Below are positions 35,307 to 44,224 of a stretch of DNA of 64,000 nt, piece after piece. Source of the DNA: Saccharopolyspora shandongensis (GTDB taxonomy: Bacteria; Actinomycetota; Actinomycetes; Mycobacteriales; Pseudonocardiaceae); NCBI RefSeq assembly GCF_900106995.1, contig NZ_FNOK01000018.1, forward strand, positions 1-64,000, given 5' to 3'. The position numbers and the translations under genes are program-made. The number at the start of each line of letters is the position of its first letter. Within the stretch, counting starts at the first letter, position 1. The notes beneath the pieces were generated by a model. It was not told the DNA's origin, did not search any database, and was given only the letters and a program-made list of their open reading frames with translations.

Positions 35307-36401
35307 ATGACGGCACGACTTAGCGGACATACCAGCACGGCCTCCACGCTTGGGGAGGTGGAACGGCTTGCGGCCCACTACGGTGTACCGATCGAGGACG
35401 CGCTGCTCATCGCGATCAACCTGTACGGCGTCGACTCTGATCGGCCCCGTCATCGGGCCCGGGTCCAGGTCCGGCTCGCGAGTGCACCGGAGGTTTCGTG
35501 GCAGCTCATTGTCCCGTTAAATGTCACGGGCTCGCCGCTGAGGCTCAAGGGCGAGCAGCTGACGCTGGGCGGCACACTGGTGGGCGAGGTCGCGCGTATT
35601 GACGCGGACGAGGCGGTCGGCGGGTACTTCCGCGACACGGGCAGGGCGGTCACGCTCAATCCGAATGCCCGCAGCCGTTGTGTGGGCTGCGCTTTCTGCC
35701 CCAACACCCTGGAGGCCGCGGCTGATCCGCGTCTCTCGGAAGAGCGGGACCTAGGGGAGCTGTTCGCGGCGCTGCGGGAGCAGCATCCGCGGCACGACCT
35801 GACTGAACTTCGCGAGGTGACCGTCTCGACCGGTTGCTTCGAGCGTGAGTCGGCGGCGGTCCGTCACCTGCAGGCGCTGCGGACCGTGCTCACCGAGCAC
35901 GCCGTCGAAGCGCGCATTGGCTTCCTGACCTCAGTGCTCGGCTCCAGGTCTGCATTCGAACGACTGGCCGCTGACGTCACGCCGTTCGTCCTCCGGCTGA
36001 CCGCGGAATGCTTCACTCGCCGAGACCTGTTGCTCAAGGCCAGCAAAGCCGCGCTGGCGGTGTCAGATATGCCGGGGGTGCTCCGGCGGGCGTCGGATGC
36101 CGGCCATGGCACCTCGTTCACTTACATCGTGGGGCTGGACGGCATCGACGCGCTGATTGCGGGTGTCGGTGCGCTCGCCCCGTACGTCACCGAGTTCCCC
36201 AACTTCCAGGTCTACCAGGCTCACAACTCGATCATGGCGGGCTTGCGTAACCCCGGGGCCCAAGACCTGGAGTACTACCTCCGTGCGCGCGTGGTGATCG
36301 AGGAGATCATCGGTCCCTCCGGACTGCGACCAGTGGCATGGGAGTGCTACCGGCCGTTGTGGTACTTCACGTTTGCCGACGAGCCGCTGGTTGGTTCGTG
36401 A
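35307..36401 (+). CDS. Radical SAM protein with CX2CX2C motif (cluster B)
   Basis: 364 residues from ATG 35307 with GGAG upstream. The only cysteine triad in cluster-binding context is CVGCAFC (C125, C128, C131): CX2CX2C, one residue shorter than the canonical CX3CX2C. It is preceded by about 120 residues of strand-rich sequence, unusual for radical SAM enzymes whose motif is near the N-terminus. Later parts fit a TIM-barrel: REVTVSTGCFE, GFLTSVLGS, LRLTAECFTRRD and FTYIVGLDG. First gene of the coupled cluster B operon; its stop overlaps the next start (TGATG). The reaction is unknown. Confidence 0.75.
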   Translation: MTARLSGHTSTASTLGEVERLAAHYGVPIEDALLIAINLYGVDSDRPRHRARVQVRLASAPEVSWQLIVPLNVTGSPLRLKGEQLTLGGTLVGEVARIDADEAVGGYFRDTGRAVTLNPNARSRCVGCAFCPNTLEAAADPRLSEERDLGELFAALREQHPRHDLTELREVTVSTGCFERESAAVRHLQALRTVLTEHAVEARIGFLTSVLGSRSAFERLAADVTPFVLRLTAECFTRRDLLLKASKAALAVSDMPGVLRRASDAGHGTSFTYIVGLDGIDALIAGVGALAPYVTEFPNFQVYQAHNSIMAGLRNPGAQDLEYYLRARVVIEEIIGPSGLRPVAWECYRPLWYFTFADEPLVGS

Positions 36402-38452
36402 TGGCCGAGACCGCCGTCCTGGCGGACGCTCTGTGGCGAGCCATCGTCTACGCCTCGGTGTGCCAGCTGCACCTGCAGGACAACGTTCTGCTCGGCAGGC
36501 CGCTGGCCGCCGAGCATGTGAAAGAACGCCCTTCTGGTCACTGGGGTACGGTGCCCGGCACGGCGTGGTCCCTGTCCCACGTCGTGCTCTGCGCTGGCCA
36601 AGTGGACAGGCAAGTGCACTTGGTTCCGCTCCTCGGTGCTGGACACGCCGGTGTTGTTCAGCTCGCCGCGGCCTGGGTGACGGGGGAGCTCGGGAAGAGC
36701 CATCCGCAGTTCGGCGCGGATACCGAAGGGCTGCGTCGACTGGCCCGGGCATTTCCGGACGTGGACGGGCTGGGATCCGAGGTCGTCCCCTCTCTGCCCG
36801 CAGGCGGGTTTCTCGGTGGACGGCTCGGTGGCTGCCTGCCGTTCGCCCAGGGAGCCGCGCTCGATGCCCCAGGCCGGATCGTCGTCCCCATCATCGGGGA
36901 TGGAGAGTGCGAGACTCCGACAACCGCCGCGAGCTGGTTGGGGCAGACGGTCTTATCACGGACGTCGGTGCTGCCCATCGTGCACCTGAACGGCTTCCGT
37001 ATGGGGAGCCGCTCTCTGCTCGGGGAGATGAATGACGACGCGATTCACGCCTACTTCGGTGGCGTGGGCTGGACGGTCAAGGTTGTCGATGTCGTGACGG
37101 CCTCCCTGCAGGAGCACGAAATCTTCCACATGGCGTTGTCTGACGTTCTGGAGCAGACGCGCCTCGGGCAACGTACGGCGCTGGTCCTGCGCTGCATGAA
37201 GGGATGGGGCGGCCCCGCATCGCTGGGAAATCGCGCCCTCTTGGGGACCCCCAGCCTGCACAAGACACCGCTGGATGACCCACGCGCCGATCCGGAGCAA
37301 CTCACGCGACTGGCTCGCTGGCTCGCCTCCTACCGGCCCGCAGACCTCTTCGGCCCGGACGGGCGTGCTCGGGATGCACTCGCCGACGCAGTAGCCACGG
37401 CTCGCTGGTGCTCCTTGCGCTCGACCGTGGACCTTGCGGTGAAGAACCGCATCGTGGCGTACGACCGAGCTGGCACGTTCACTGAAGCGGTCACCGATGT
37501 CGTCAGAAGACACGCCACGCGCGGAGATTTTCGAGTTTTCAGCCCGGATGAGCTGTCCTCCAACCGGCTCCCGGACCTCGTCGGCGAGCGATGGGCACAC
37601 GAACTCCTCGCCGAGGAAGTGCTGTTGGAATGGCTTGCCGGCTGGACCGCGAGCGGGCGCCGCGGTGTGGTGATCTCGTATGAGGCCTTCGCCTCGTTGC
37701 TCACCAGTGGCCTGGTAAGCCACATCAAACAACGACGGCTCGCCGGCGCGAGGGACCTGCCCAGCCTCAACGTGCTCCTCACGTCCTATGGCTGGCACAA
37801 CATCCACACTCACGGCGACCCGTCTCTGACCACCGCGCTCCTCGCCTTGGGTGTTCCCGCGGTCCGCGTGCTGACACCGGCCGACCCGGTAAGGACTGCG
37901 GCCGCGTTGGACGAGGCGTTCGACTCTGTCGGCCGGGTCAATCTCGTGGTCGCGGGAAAGCACATCCGCACCGCTCATCCTGTCGACAACATCGAGGAGG
38001 AATGCGAGAGGGGCATCGCTATCTGGCCTCATCTCAGCGATGACGGTGAGCCCGACCTTGTGATCATCACTGCCGGAGACATCCCCGCCGCCGTCGCCGC
38101 GGAAGCGGTGGATGGCATCCGGGCCCGTCACGGATGCCGCGTTCGCGTGGTGAATCTCCTCGACCTGACAGTCCTCGGTGCTCCTTCGCGGTGGCCGGCC
38201 GGACTCAGCGCACAGGAGATGGGCCACTATCTCGGCACCCATGCGCCCGTGCTCGTGCTCACCCTTGGCCACTCGGCGGCCGTCTGGGGACTGCTCGCTG
38301 GACGCCTCCAGCGCCCCGTGGACGTCATCGGCTGGCAGGAGCCGCCCGGTCCCATACCCCAGAGACTGCTCGCCCACACCCTCGGCATGGACCGGGCAGG
38401 AGTGGAGCGCGCCGCCGGGCTCCTGCTGGCGTCGCGCGGGGTTGTCCAGTGA
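36401..38452 (+). CDS. Phosphoketolase-like (XFP family) thiamine-diphosphate enzyme
   Basis: 683 residues from ATG 36401. It keeps XFP landmarks: GHWGTVPGTAWSLSHV, GDGECETP (ThDP-binding GDGE), LPIVHLNGFRMG, and the second-domain EEVLLEWLAGWTASGRRGVV with SYEAFASL. Canonical phosphoketolases (about 790-820 residues) split xylulose-5-P or fructose-6-P into acetyl phosphate; this one is about 110 residues shorter and diverged, so it may use another ketose-like or 2-oxo substrate from the cluster. It overlaps the genes on both sides (TGATG upstream, GTGA downstream). Confidence 0.8.
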   Translation: MAETAVLADALWRAIVYASVCQLHLQDNVLLGRPLAAEHVKERPSGHWGTVPGTAWSLSHVVLCAGQVDRQVHLVPLLGAGHAGVVQLAAAWVTGELGKSHPQFGADTEGLRRLARAFPDVDGLGSEVVPSLPAGGFLGGRLGGCLPFAQGAALDAPGRIVVPIIGDGECETPTTAASWLGQTVLSRTSVLPIVHLNGFRMGSRSLLGEMNDDAIHAYFGGVGWTVKVVDVVTASLQEHEIFHMALSDVLEQTRLGQRTALVLRCMKGWGGPASLGNRALLGTPSLHKTPLDDPRADPEQLTRLARWLASYRPADLFGPDGRARDALADAVATARWCSLRSTVDLAVKNRIVAYDRAGTFTEAVTDVVRRHATRGDFRVFSPDELSSNRLPDLVGERWAHELLAEEVLLEWLAGWTASGRRGVVISYEAFASLLTSGLVSHIKQRRLAGARDLPSLNVLLTSYGWHNIHTHGDPSLTTALLALGVPAVRVLTPADPVRTAAALDEAFDSVGRVNLVVAGKHIRTAHPVDNIEEECERGIAIWPHLSDDGEPDLVIITAGDIPAAVAAEAVDGIRARHGCRVRVVNLLDLTVLGAPSRWPAGLSAQEMGHYLGTHAPVLVLTLGHSAAVWGLLAGRLQRPVDVIGWQEPPGPIPQRLLAHTLGMDRAGVERAAGLLLASRGVVQ

Positions 38453-39519
38453 CCCCGCTGACCATCGAGCGTCTGGAGATCACCGAAGTACGGGAGGGTG
38501 TGTCCCTGGGAGATGATTCATTCTTTGTCATCGTCCACGGTGCCGGAGCGGTCGGTTGTTACGGCCCAGTCGGCGAACGGATCGCCGTCTACGCACGGGG
38601 CACGGTGGCGTCCGTGGTGAAGGACGCCAGCGTCGCAGACCACATCGGACTGCTGGAGCGGATGCGTGCCGCAGCGCGCACGACCCCGTCTGACATCGCC
38701 TCGTGGGCAGTCGGCGCAGTCGACTGCGCGGTGTGGGATCTCCACGGCCGACTGGCGTCCCGCTCTGTCGCCGCCCTCCTGACAGCCCAGAAGCCCCGAT
38801 CATCGGTGCCGGCGTACGCCTCGTGGCTATCCCAGGATCTCACCAGCGTCGACGACCTGGATGTGCTGCGCAGGGCGGCGGCAGACGACTGGTGCTTCAC
38901 CAAATGGGGGCTACGCGGGACGGCAGATGACGCGCCTGATCGGGCCGCCACACGCATGGCGCGAGCCGTGGAGCGTTGCGCCCAGGCCGTCGGCACCCCG
39001 CTCGCCGTCGACGCGGTCGGTACCTGGAGCCCGTCCGCAGCGATGGCATTTGCGCACAGCGTCGATGTCTCCTGCCTTCTCTGGCTGGAGGACCCGTTGC
39101 CGCACCATGACCTGCACACCTACGGGCTTCTGGCAGCCACCGGGGTGCCGCTGGCCGTCGGCGAGCGCGCGCACTGCGATGAGGACCCCGCCGGGCTTAT
39201 CCACTCCGTCAGCCCCCGTGTTCTCACCCTTGACGTCGTCGGCTGCGGCGGCCTGACCCGAGCTGTGCAGATCCTCGACGTAGCCCGCTCCCAGGCCATC
39301 CCGATATGCCCGCACGGCCGCTCGCTGGTTCCCGGCCTCCACCTCGCAGCAGCCTTCCCCGACGCGATACCGGCCGTCGAGTACCGGCTTCAGTGGGAGC
39401 CACGGCGTCAACGTCTCTACGACGTTGCCCTCCAGCCCGAGCACGGGCGCGTTCCCCTGCCGGACTCCCCCGGTCTCGGCACGACACCGAGGAGCACAGC
39501 ATGTCCAGCACGTCGATGA
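38449..39519 (+). CDS. Enolase-superfamily enzyme (mandelate racemase/muconate lactonising-like)
   Basis: 356 residues from GTG 38449, overlapping the phosphoketolase stop. The barrel carries FTKWGLRG (Lys of the KxK region), AVDAVG (Asp), WLEDPL (Glu) and VGERAHCDE (Glu) as metal ligands, and PICPHGRS with the His of the general acid/base strand. Enzymes of this superfamily abstract a proton alpha to a carboxylate, then racemise, dehydrate or cycloisomerise. The substrate is probably a sugar acid or other hydroxy acid made in cluster B; this is inferred from family. Confidence 0.85.
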   Translation: MTPLTIERLEITEVREGVSLGDDSFFVIVHGAGAVGCYGPVGERIAVYARGTVASVVKDASVADHIGLLERMRAAARTTPSDIASWAVGAVDCAVWDLHGRLASRSVAALLTAQKPRSSVPAYASWLSQDLTSVDDLDVLRRAAADDWCFTKWGLRGTADDAPDRAATRMARAVERCAQAVGTPLAVDAVGTWSPSAAMAFAHSVDVSCLLWLEDPLPHHDLHTYGLLAATGVPLAVGERAHCDEDPAGLIHSVSPRVLTLDVVGCGGLTRAVQILDVARSQAIPICPHGRSLVPGLHLAAAFPDAIPAVEYRLQWEPRRQRLYDVALQPEHGRVPLPDSPGLGTTPRSTACPARR

Positions 39520-39944
39520 ACATCTCGGTTCGCGGCATGGTCAGCCAAGGTCCAGACGGACCGTTACTGGTGCTCTCCCAACGGCTCGACGGGCACGACA
39601 CCTTCCTCACGGGGAGCCTCAAGGTGGGCGAAGCATCGATCGTCGTACGAATCCTGACTCTTGATGACGTGACCGTTCTGCGTCCGACGGATTCCGCGGG
39701 CGCCCCAGTGGGAACGCACTGGCACGGCACGCTTCACCTGCCGCACGGCCTACGACCGCGAACTGTTCCACCGGATCTCCAGCAGGCGGCCATCCGCGAG
39801 GAACGGTCCCTGGAGAGGCTGGATGAGGTGGAACTGCGCTACGCCCTGACCTTCCTGTCCGAGTCCACCACCATCGCCATCCGCCGCGCCCGCGTTGATG
39901 CCATCGTCTCCGCGCTGCCGACGAACACGAGGAGTCCACAGTGA
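39501..39944 (+). CDS. Hypothetical protein of cluster B
   Basis: 147 residues from ATG 39501 with GAGGAG 7 bases upstream, overlapping the enolase-like gene by 19 bases. The product has alternating short strands (VRGMVSQGPDGPLLVLSQRL) then a helical C-terminus (ERSLERLDEVELRYALTFL). No domain is recognised. It ends inside the start of the HAD gene (GTGA at 39941), so it is translated with the operon and may be a dedicated cluster component. Confidence 0.65.
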   Translation: MSSTSMNISVRGMVSQGPDGPLLVLSQRLDGHDTFLTGSLKVGEASIVVRILTLDDVTVLRPTDSAGAPVGTHWHGTLHLPHGLRPRTVPPDLQQAAIREERSLERLDEVELRYALTFLSESTTIAIRRARVDAIVSALPTNTRSPQ

Positions 39945-40606
39945 CACCGTCCCCGTCGCTGTTGGTCACGGTCGACGTCGGCGGGACCCTCGGCATCGCC
40001 GAGGGTCCTGGCTTGGCGATGCGGCTGACCGAGGCGTCCCCGCTGCCCGCGGCGCGCGCTCGCGAAATCATGCGGGCAGGCCTCCACACCCAGCCGGCGC
40101 TCACCGACACCGTGGTGGCGGAGGTCTGCGAGGCGCTGGAGGTGCCGCCGGAAGCCTTTCCCCGCGATGTGGTGCCGGCCCCGTTCCGTCTCTTTCCCTG
40201 TACGACGGCGGCACTTTGCCGCATCAGCGCTGTGGCGACCGTAGCCACGCTGTCCAACGTCACCTGCGTCGACGCCGACACCGAAGGTCTGCGCAGTCAG
40301 CTTTCTGCCTGGGTGAGCGACTTCTTCCCCTCCTGCCGCCTTGGCCACTCCAAACCTGACCCGCAGGCCTTCCATGCTGTCGCCAACCACTTCGGCGTGA
40401 CACCTGACCGCATGATCCACATTGGCGACGATTGGGCCTGCGACATTGTGGGGGCGGTCGAAGCCGGTGCCACGGCAATATGGATATCCGGAGGCCGCTC
40501 CATGCCTCATGGATCCTGGGGCATTGACCACCATGTACTCGTCGCCCATGACCTGGCGGCGGCCGCCATGCACACCCAACACCTCGCAACAGGGAGCGTC
40601 GAATGA
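39941..40606 (+). CDS. HAD-superfamily hydrolase (cluster B)
   Basis: 221 residues from GTG 39941. Motif I is VTVDVGGTLG, with a Gly in place of the usual second Asp (DxD to DxG), motif II is ATLSNVT, motif III GHSKPDPQAF, motif IV HIGDDWACDIVGA. The missing second Asp of motif I, which normally protonates the leaving group, is unusual for a phosphatase and may change its activity. Starts and stops overlap neighbours by 4 bases. Confidence 0.8.
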   Translation: MTPSPSLLVTVDVGGTLGIAEGPGLAMRLTEASPLPAARAREIMRAGLHTQPALTDTVVAEVCEALEVPPEAFPRDVVPAPFRLFPCTTAALCRISAVATVATLSNVTCVDADTEGLRSQLSAWVSDFFPSCRLGHSKPDPQAFHAVANHFGVTPDRMIHIGDDWACDIVGAVEAGATAIWISGGRSMPHGSWGIDHHVLVAHDLAAAAMHTQHLATGSVE

Positions 40607-41400
40607 GCCTCTTCACCGGGACCGCCACCTACTACCGGCAGTTTCGCCCCGGCATTCCAGAGGACGTGGCAGTGGTTCTCGACCAGGCTGCCCCAGTACG
40701 CCCCAGCGGCCCCCGTCGGCTCCTGGACGTCGGCACCGGAACTGGCCTCGTGGTCGAGGCGCTCCTTGGCCGCTTCAACGACGTCATCGCGGTCGATAAC
40801 GACGCCCACATGCTCGCTGCGGCCGAGTCGTCGCTGCGGCCGAAGTTGCCCGAGAACTCCCGCCTGAGCCTCGTGGAGAGCAGCGCCGAGGACTTCACCC
40901 CGCCTACCGACTGGCAGGCCGAACTCGTCACCATCTGCCGAGCGTTCCACTGGCTCGACCAAGCCACCATACTGACCCTCCTGGATCGCCAGGTTGCCCC
41001 GGATGGCACGGTCGCGATCTTTGCGGACAACAGCTTCTGGGCCGCGGGCAGCCCGTGGAAGGAAGCGGTCCGGGAGGTCATCAAAAGCTTCCTTGGGGAG
41101 CAGCGACGCGCCGGTGCCGGCACCTTCCAGCACCACAACCGCCCCTACAGCGAAATCATGCAGGAATCGCCCTTCAATGAGGTCGAGGAAGTACGGGTCC
41201 CCGTCCACCGCACCTGGACCACCGAGAGCATCCTCGGCTACCTCTACTCGACATCCTTTGCCGCACCCCACCTTTTCGGCGACCAGCTGAAGGAATTCGA
41301 GGCCGCGGTGAAGAACCGCCTGGCCGACTTCAACGACAACGACACCTTCCCCGAGGACAACGAGTTCCTCATCCGTCTCGGACGGCGAGGCCGGAGATGA
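40603..41400 (+). CDS. SAM-dependent methyltransferase (cluster B)
   Basis: 265 residues from ATG 40603, overlapping the HAD stop. SAM-binding LLDVGTGTGLV and VIAVDNDAHML are intact. FHWLDQATIL and APDGTVAIF follow the pattern of UbiE/Coq5-like or small-molecule methyltransferases (the AFHWFD motif is common in this group). It probably methylates a cluster B intermediate. It ends overlapping the creatininase start by 4 bases. Confidence 0.85.
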   Translation: MSLFTGTATYYRQFRPGIPEDVAVVLDQAAPVRPSGPRRLLDVGTGTGLVVEALLGRFNDVIAVDNDAHMLAAAESSLRPKLPENSRLSLVESSAEDFTPPTDWQAELVTICRAFHWLDQATILTLLDRQVAPDGTVAIFADNSFWAAGSPWKEAVREVIKSFLGEQRRAGAGTFQHHNRPYSEIMQESPFNEVEEVRVPVHRTWTTESILGYLYSTSFAAPHLFGDQLKEFEAAVKNRLADFNDNDTFPEDNEFLIRLGRRGRR

Positions 41401-42233
41401 CAGCCGCCGGCGAGAAGCAGTCATACGGAAAGCTGACGGCACCGCGCATCGCGGTGGAGCTGAGCGAGCGGTCGATCCTCTGCCTGCCGGTCGGATCGCT
41501 CGAACAGCACGGCCCTCATCTGCCGCTCAACACCGACACCGTGATCGCCGAGCGCTTCGCCGACCGCCTGACCGCACACGTCGCGCAGCGGCACGACGTA
41601 TGGGTCGTGCCGCCCGTGCCCTACGGGCTGTCCCCGGAGCACGCGTCGTCGTCAGGCACCGTGACCCTGGACATCCCGCTCTACACCACGCTGATCGAGA
41701 CGCTCGTAGCGGACTACCTCCGTTCTACCCCTGCACGAGCCGTGCTCATCGTCAACGGCCATGGTGGCAACAAGGGCTCCCTTGAAGCCCTCGTGCACCA
41801 GCTCCAACGCAAGCATGACGTGGCCATCTGTGTCGTGAACCCCGGCTCCGTTGCCGCTGGCCGGATCAAGACCGGCAACGAATTCCCCGAGGTCCACGCC
41901 GGCGTCTGGGAAACCTCGCTCATGCTCGCGCTTGCGCCCGACTACGTACGGCTGGATCTCCTCCCAAGCGACTCCTGCCCCGACCCTGGCCAACGGGAGG
42001 AGATCCAGCGTCTCGTCCTCGACCGGGGCGCGACTTGGCCGTGGTCGTCGGACGATCCCGCGATCTCCAAGAACGGCGTCATCGGCGGCGACCCACGCAA
42101 GGCCAATGCGGAATTCGGGCAGGCCCTCGTCGCCGCCGCCCTGGACGCGTGCGCCGCTGTCCTCGACCGGCTCGCGCCACCCGCCCCTCACGAACCGCCC
42201 GAACATCGGAGAACTCATGCTCCTCACCGCTGA
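41397..42233 (+). CDS. Creatininase-family metal-dependent amidohydrolase
   Basis: 278 residues from ATG 41397. The metal-site motifs of the creatininase family are present: VGSLEQHGPHLPLNTDT (Glu, His, Asp), and VNGHGGNKGSL with its His, and a HAGVWETSLML segment with a Glu. The family includes creatinine amidohydrolase, MftE of mycofactocin maturation and FAPy deformylases, all opening C-N bonds. In a radical SAM operon a cleavage or ring-opening of an amide is a reasonable guess. Confidence 0.85.
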   Translation: MTAAGEKQSYGKLTAPRIAVELSERSILCLPVGSLEQHGPHLPLNTDTVIAERFADRLTAHVAQRHDVWVVPPVPYGLSPEHASSSGTVTLDIPLYTTLIETLVADYLRSTPARAVLIVNGHGGNKGSLEALVHQLQRKHDVAICVVNPGSVAAGRIKTGNEFPEVHAGVWETSLMLALAPDYVRLDLLPSDSCPDPGQREEIQRLVLDRGATWPWSSDDPAISKNGVIGGDPRKANAEFGQALVAAALDACAAVLDRLAPPAPHEPPEHRRTHAPHR

Positions 42234-42984
42234 TGAGAAGGCCGCTTTCAAACGGGACGGCGTCGTCATACGACGCGGGGCGATCGCTCCCAACCCGGTC
42301 AAACGCGCGGTGTCCCTCATTGATGAGCAGTACCGCGAAGAACTGACCCCCGACGCCATACCCGCGTACACCCAACGCACCTTTGTGCCGAATCTAGGAA
42401 ATCACCCCGAGATCCTCGCCCTCTACGCGGAGACCGACGCCGCACAACTGGCCTCCGACCTTCTGGGCGACACAAGTCCGGTCACCACCACCCAAATCCA
42501 GATTCGTGTGCCCGAACGCGAATTCCCCGGCGTGCAGCAGGCCAAGGCGATGCACGTCGACGGCGTTTCCTGCCCCCACCTCGATCCACGAGAACTGCGC
42601 ACCTTCTCCTTGCTCGTCGGCGTTGTCCTGTCCGACATCAAGGATCCGAAAGGTGGTGCACTGCACTACCTGCCCGGCGGACACCTCACCATGGCCCGCT
42701 GGTTCGCCAACGAGTGGTCACTCGGGATGACAGACCAGGTACCGCCGGAGATCGACCGCGAGCACGGAACGCCCCTACTCGGTGCACCCGGGGACGTCCT
42801 GCTCATGCACCACCTCGTCCCGCACTCGGTCGCGCACAACCTCACGCCACTCCCCCGGGTGATGGCGTACTTCCGGGTCTCCCACCCGGAGCACGCAACC
42901 CGTCGACTCGAAGCCCTCCGCGACCCCTGGCTCGACTACCCGCCCCTCACCGATGTGCCCTCCTCCACAACTTCCCAGGAGTAG
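42217..42984 (+). CDS. Phytanoyl-CoA dioxygenase (PhyH)-like Fe(II)/2-oxoglutarate oxygenase
   Basis: 255 residues from ATG 42217 with GGAG 6 bases upstream, overlapping the creatininase gene by 17 bases. AMHVDGVS gives the facial-triad H113 and D115; the distal His is in LLMHHLVPHSVAHN, followed by an Arg in PRVMAYFRVS to bind 2-oxoglutarate. It should hydroxylate or otherwise oxidise a cluster B intermediate. Length and motif spacing are normal for PhyH enzymes. Confidence 0.85.
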   Translation: MLLTADEKAAFKRDGVVIRRGAIAPNPVKRAVSLIDEQYREELTPDAIPAYTQRTFVPNLGNHPEILALYAETDAAQLASDLLGDTSPVTTTQIQIRVPEREFPGVQQAKAMHVDGVSCPHLDPRELRTFSLLVGVVLSDIKDPKGGALHYLPGGHLTMARWFANEWSLGMTDQVPPEIDREHGTPLLGAPGDVLLMHHLVPHSVAHNLTPLPRVMAYFRVSHPEHATRRLEALRDPWLDYPPLTDVPSSTTSQE

Positions 42985-42988
42985 CCGC

Positions 42989-43639
42989 ATGCGCGTCACC
43001 AGCCCCAACGAACTCGACACCGCAGCCCGCGCGATCGAGGCCGGAGAACTGATCATCGTCCCCACACAGCGCTGGTACATGATCTGCACCGACGCAAGCA
43101 ATGGGGACGCGTGCGACACCATCTTCACAGGAAAACGACGCCCCAGCACCAAATCCCTCGCCTACGTCGCTCCCTCACTCACTGCCTGCGAGGAGCACTT
43201 CCAACTCAGCGATGAGGCACGGAAGCTCGCCAAGATGTTCTGGCCCGGCGACCTTGCACTGCTCCTGCCATGGCGCAACCCGGAAGACGCCGCTCGGTAT
43301 GCGGCAGTCGGCTCCCCAGCACTCACCACCGTGGCTCCGGGATTCCTCGGTGAACTCGCAGCGAGGTCGAACGTTCCCGTCGCCGCGACCACCGCGAACA
43401 TCTCCGGAGACGCCGGCCCGGACGACCGTGGTCCCGCTGTGACCCTCGACGAGGTACAGGCCTTCCTCACAACCTCCGACCTCACCGTCTCCATCATCGT
43501 CGACGGCGGCGTCTGCCCCACCGCCAACCACATGACGATCATCGACTGCTTCACCCCGGAAGCGAAACTCGTACGCACTGGCCTGGTTCACCAGCGTGCT
43601 GTCGCCGCGACTCTTGGCCGAGAGGTCCGGGCTTCCTGA
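42989..43639 (+). CDS. YrdC/Sua5-domain protein (cluster B)
   Basis: 216 residues from ATG 42989 with AGGAG 8 bases upstream and 4 bases after the PhyH stop. It has the YrdC core: IIVPTQRWYMICTD, FTGKRRPSTKSLAY (the KxR...S/TxN-type nucleotide/threonine site), FWPGDLALLLP and PVAATTANISGD. Housekeeping Sua5/TsaC makes threonylcarbamoyl-AMP; a second copy in a biosynthetic operon could carbamoylate an amine through a carbamoyl-AMP. That it is cluster-specific is inferred from operon position. Confidence 0.8.
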   Translation: MRVTSPNELDTAARAIEAGELIIVPTQRWYMICTDASNGDACDTIFTGKRRPSTKSLAYVAPSLTACEEHFQLSDEARKLAKMFWPGDLALLLPWRNPEDAARYAAVGSPALTTVAPGFLGELAARSNVPVAATTANISGDAGPDDRGPAVTLDEVQAFLTTSDLTVSIIVDGGVCPTANHMTIIDCFTPEAKLVRTGLVHQRAVAATLGREVRAS

Positions 43640-44224
43640 TGGTGAAAACGCCTTTCTCGGCCGAACCTCACCGATGTAAACCGGGCAATGCCCGTCAACG
43701 AAGTCGCAAGCCAGGTAAGCTCCAGCTCCCGGCCCCAGAGCTTCGGCGCCGCGCGAGCCATCGTCGTTGCTCACTCAATCCAGCGAATCACGATGTCTCT
43801 CACGCTGGCGGCAGGTAGTCCTGAAGCGCAGCAACCACTCATCGACCGTTGATCAACGCTGGCCTCAGATTCAGCGAGATCGTCGGCCTTCTCTCGAGGT
43901 GATCTCGATAAAACCGACAACGATAGGAAACGCACGAGACTACCGCGAGGCCCTCGGGCTGCCGCTGATCCAGCATCTCGCCGAACTCACCGACCAGTAC
44001 GGACTCCCGCACGACGATGAACCCGATGACGGCCCCGCCGGCGACGACACCGAATCAGCCGCCGAGACCGCCTGAAACCACGCCCGGCGGCGGCCGGCCT
44101 CCGGGAGAGCCGGACGTCGTGCGGTCACCTCCGGCATCCAGCAGGGGCCGGTTCGCGACACACCACTCGCGTGCCGGTCTCGGCGGCATCCTGTCATTGC
44201 GAACGGGGAGGATCAGAACCGCTG
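43640..44224. other. Intergenic region after cluster B
   Basis: No confident gene. A short hairpin CGGGC-AAT-GCCCG at about 43682-43694 follows the YrdC gene and might be a weak terminator. A + strand frame ending at 44073-44075 (YREALGLPLIQHLAELTDQY then an acidic tail) looks like the C-terminus of some lost protein. GGGAGG at about 44206-44211 is the probable ribosome site region of the next gene. Confidence 0.35.

Noticed and set aside
36956..38377. Minus-strand frame of 473 codons opposite the phosphoketolase-like gene
   Set aside because: Antisense shadow; no protein family, and the plus strand gene is coupled on both sides.
43175..43774. Minus-strand frame opposite the YrdC gene
   Set aside because: Antisense to a clear YrdC-domain gene with its own ribosome site.
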